This document shows positions 5,051 to 5,075 of a DNA stretch of 5,075 nt, piece after piece. Made by a program: the position numbers and the translations under genes. Source of the DNA: a bacterium (GTDB lineage Bacteria; Patescibacteriota; Minisyncoccia; Ryanbacterales; 2-02-FULL-48-12); contig SBBS01000013.1 of the NCBI GenBank assembly GCA_005239605.1, forward strand, positions 1 through 5,075, given 5' to 3'. Below the pieces are notes generated by a model that was not told where the DNA came from, did not search any database, and saw nothing but the letters and a program-made list of their open reading frames with translations. Every line of letters starts with the position of its first letter. The first letter of the stretch is position 1.

Positions 5051-5075
5051 CGTTAGCCCTGCTGGCGCTTCAAAA
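5051..5075. other. Outer flank of the right repeat arm, probably more of the same element
   Basis: Twenty-five bases follow the right arm. They include GCCCTGCTGGC, a short imperfect dyad (GCC, 5 nt, GGC). The left copy is cut off at this point, so whether these bases belong to the repeat cannot be told. No coding signal is visible. Confidence 0.3.

Overview
The window looks like a short bacterial contig, probably from a member of the Candidate Phyla Radiation (Patescibacteria, Parcubacteria-like). This rests on the streamlined architecture of the Mfd-like protein, the four-domain S1, tight gene packing, non-Shine-Dalgarno starts and moderate GC. It is an inference: no rRNA or marker phylogeny is available here. 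All genes use the standard code and end in TAA, except the small ORF on the right, which ends in TAG.

Layout from left to right. Bases 1-74 are one arm of a nearly perfect inverted repeat whose other arm is 4977-5050. Directly abutting the left arm is lepB (signal peptidase I, minus strand). A 104-bp divergent intergenic region holds back-to-back promoter candidates for lepB and for pth (peptidyl-tRNA hydrolase, plus strand). After pth, two adjacent hairpins lead into an mfd-like gene encoding a stripped-down transcription-repair coupling factor. The pth-mfd neighbourhood is found in many bacteria. The mfd-like gene converges, with only 7 bp between stop codons, on rpsA (30S ribosomal protein S1, minus strand). 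Upstream of rpsA lie its promoter candidate, an AT-rich hairpin that looks like a terminator, and a 37-codon ORF for a putative small membrane protein on the minus strand. The right repeat arm and 25 further bases close the window.

The protein genes are housekeeping: protein export (LepB), rescue of peptidyl-tRNA (Pth), handling of stalled RNA polymerase and repair (Mfd-like), and mRNA binding on the ribosome (S1). I see no defence, phage or CRISPR system. The most interesting signals are structural: (1) a GC-rich 40-bp palindrome inserted in frame in the RNA-polymerase-interaction domain of the Mfd-like protein; (2) the reduced domain set of that protein, which keeps the UvrA-binding-type D2 but lacks D1b, D3 and the autoinhibitory D7; (3) the 74-bp inverted repeat at the contig ends; (4) a twin-hairpin, possibly switching, element across the mfd start; and (5) promoter spacings that predict leaderless or very short-leader mRNAs.
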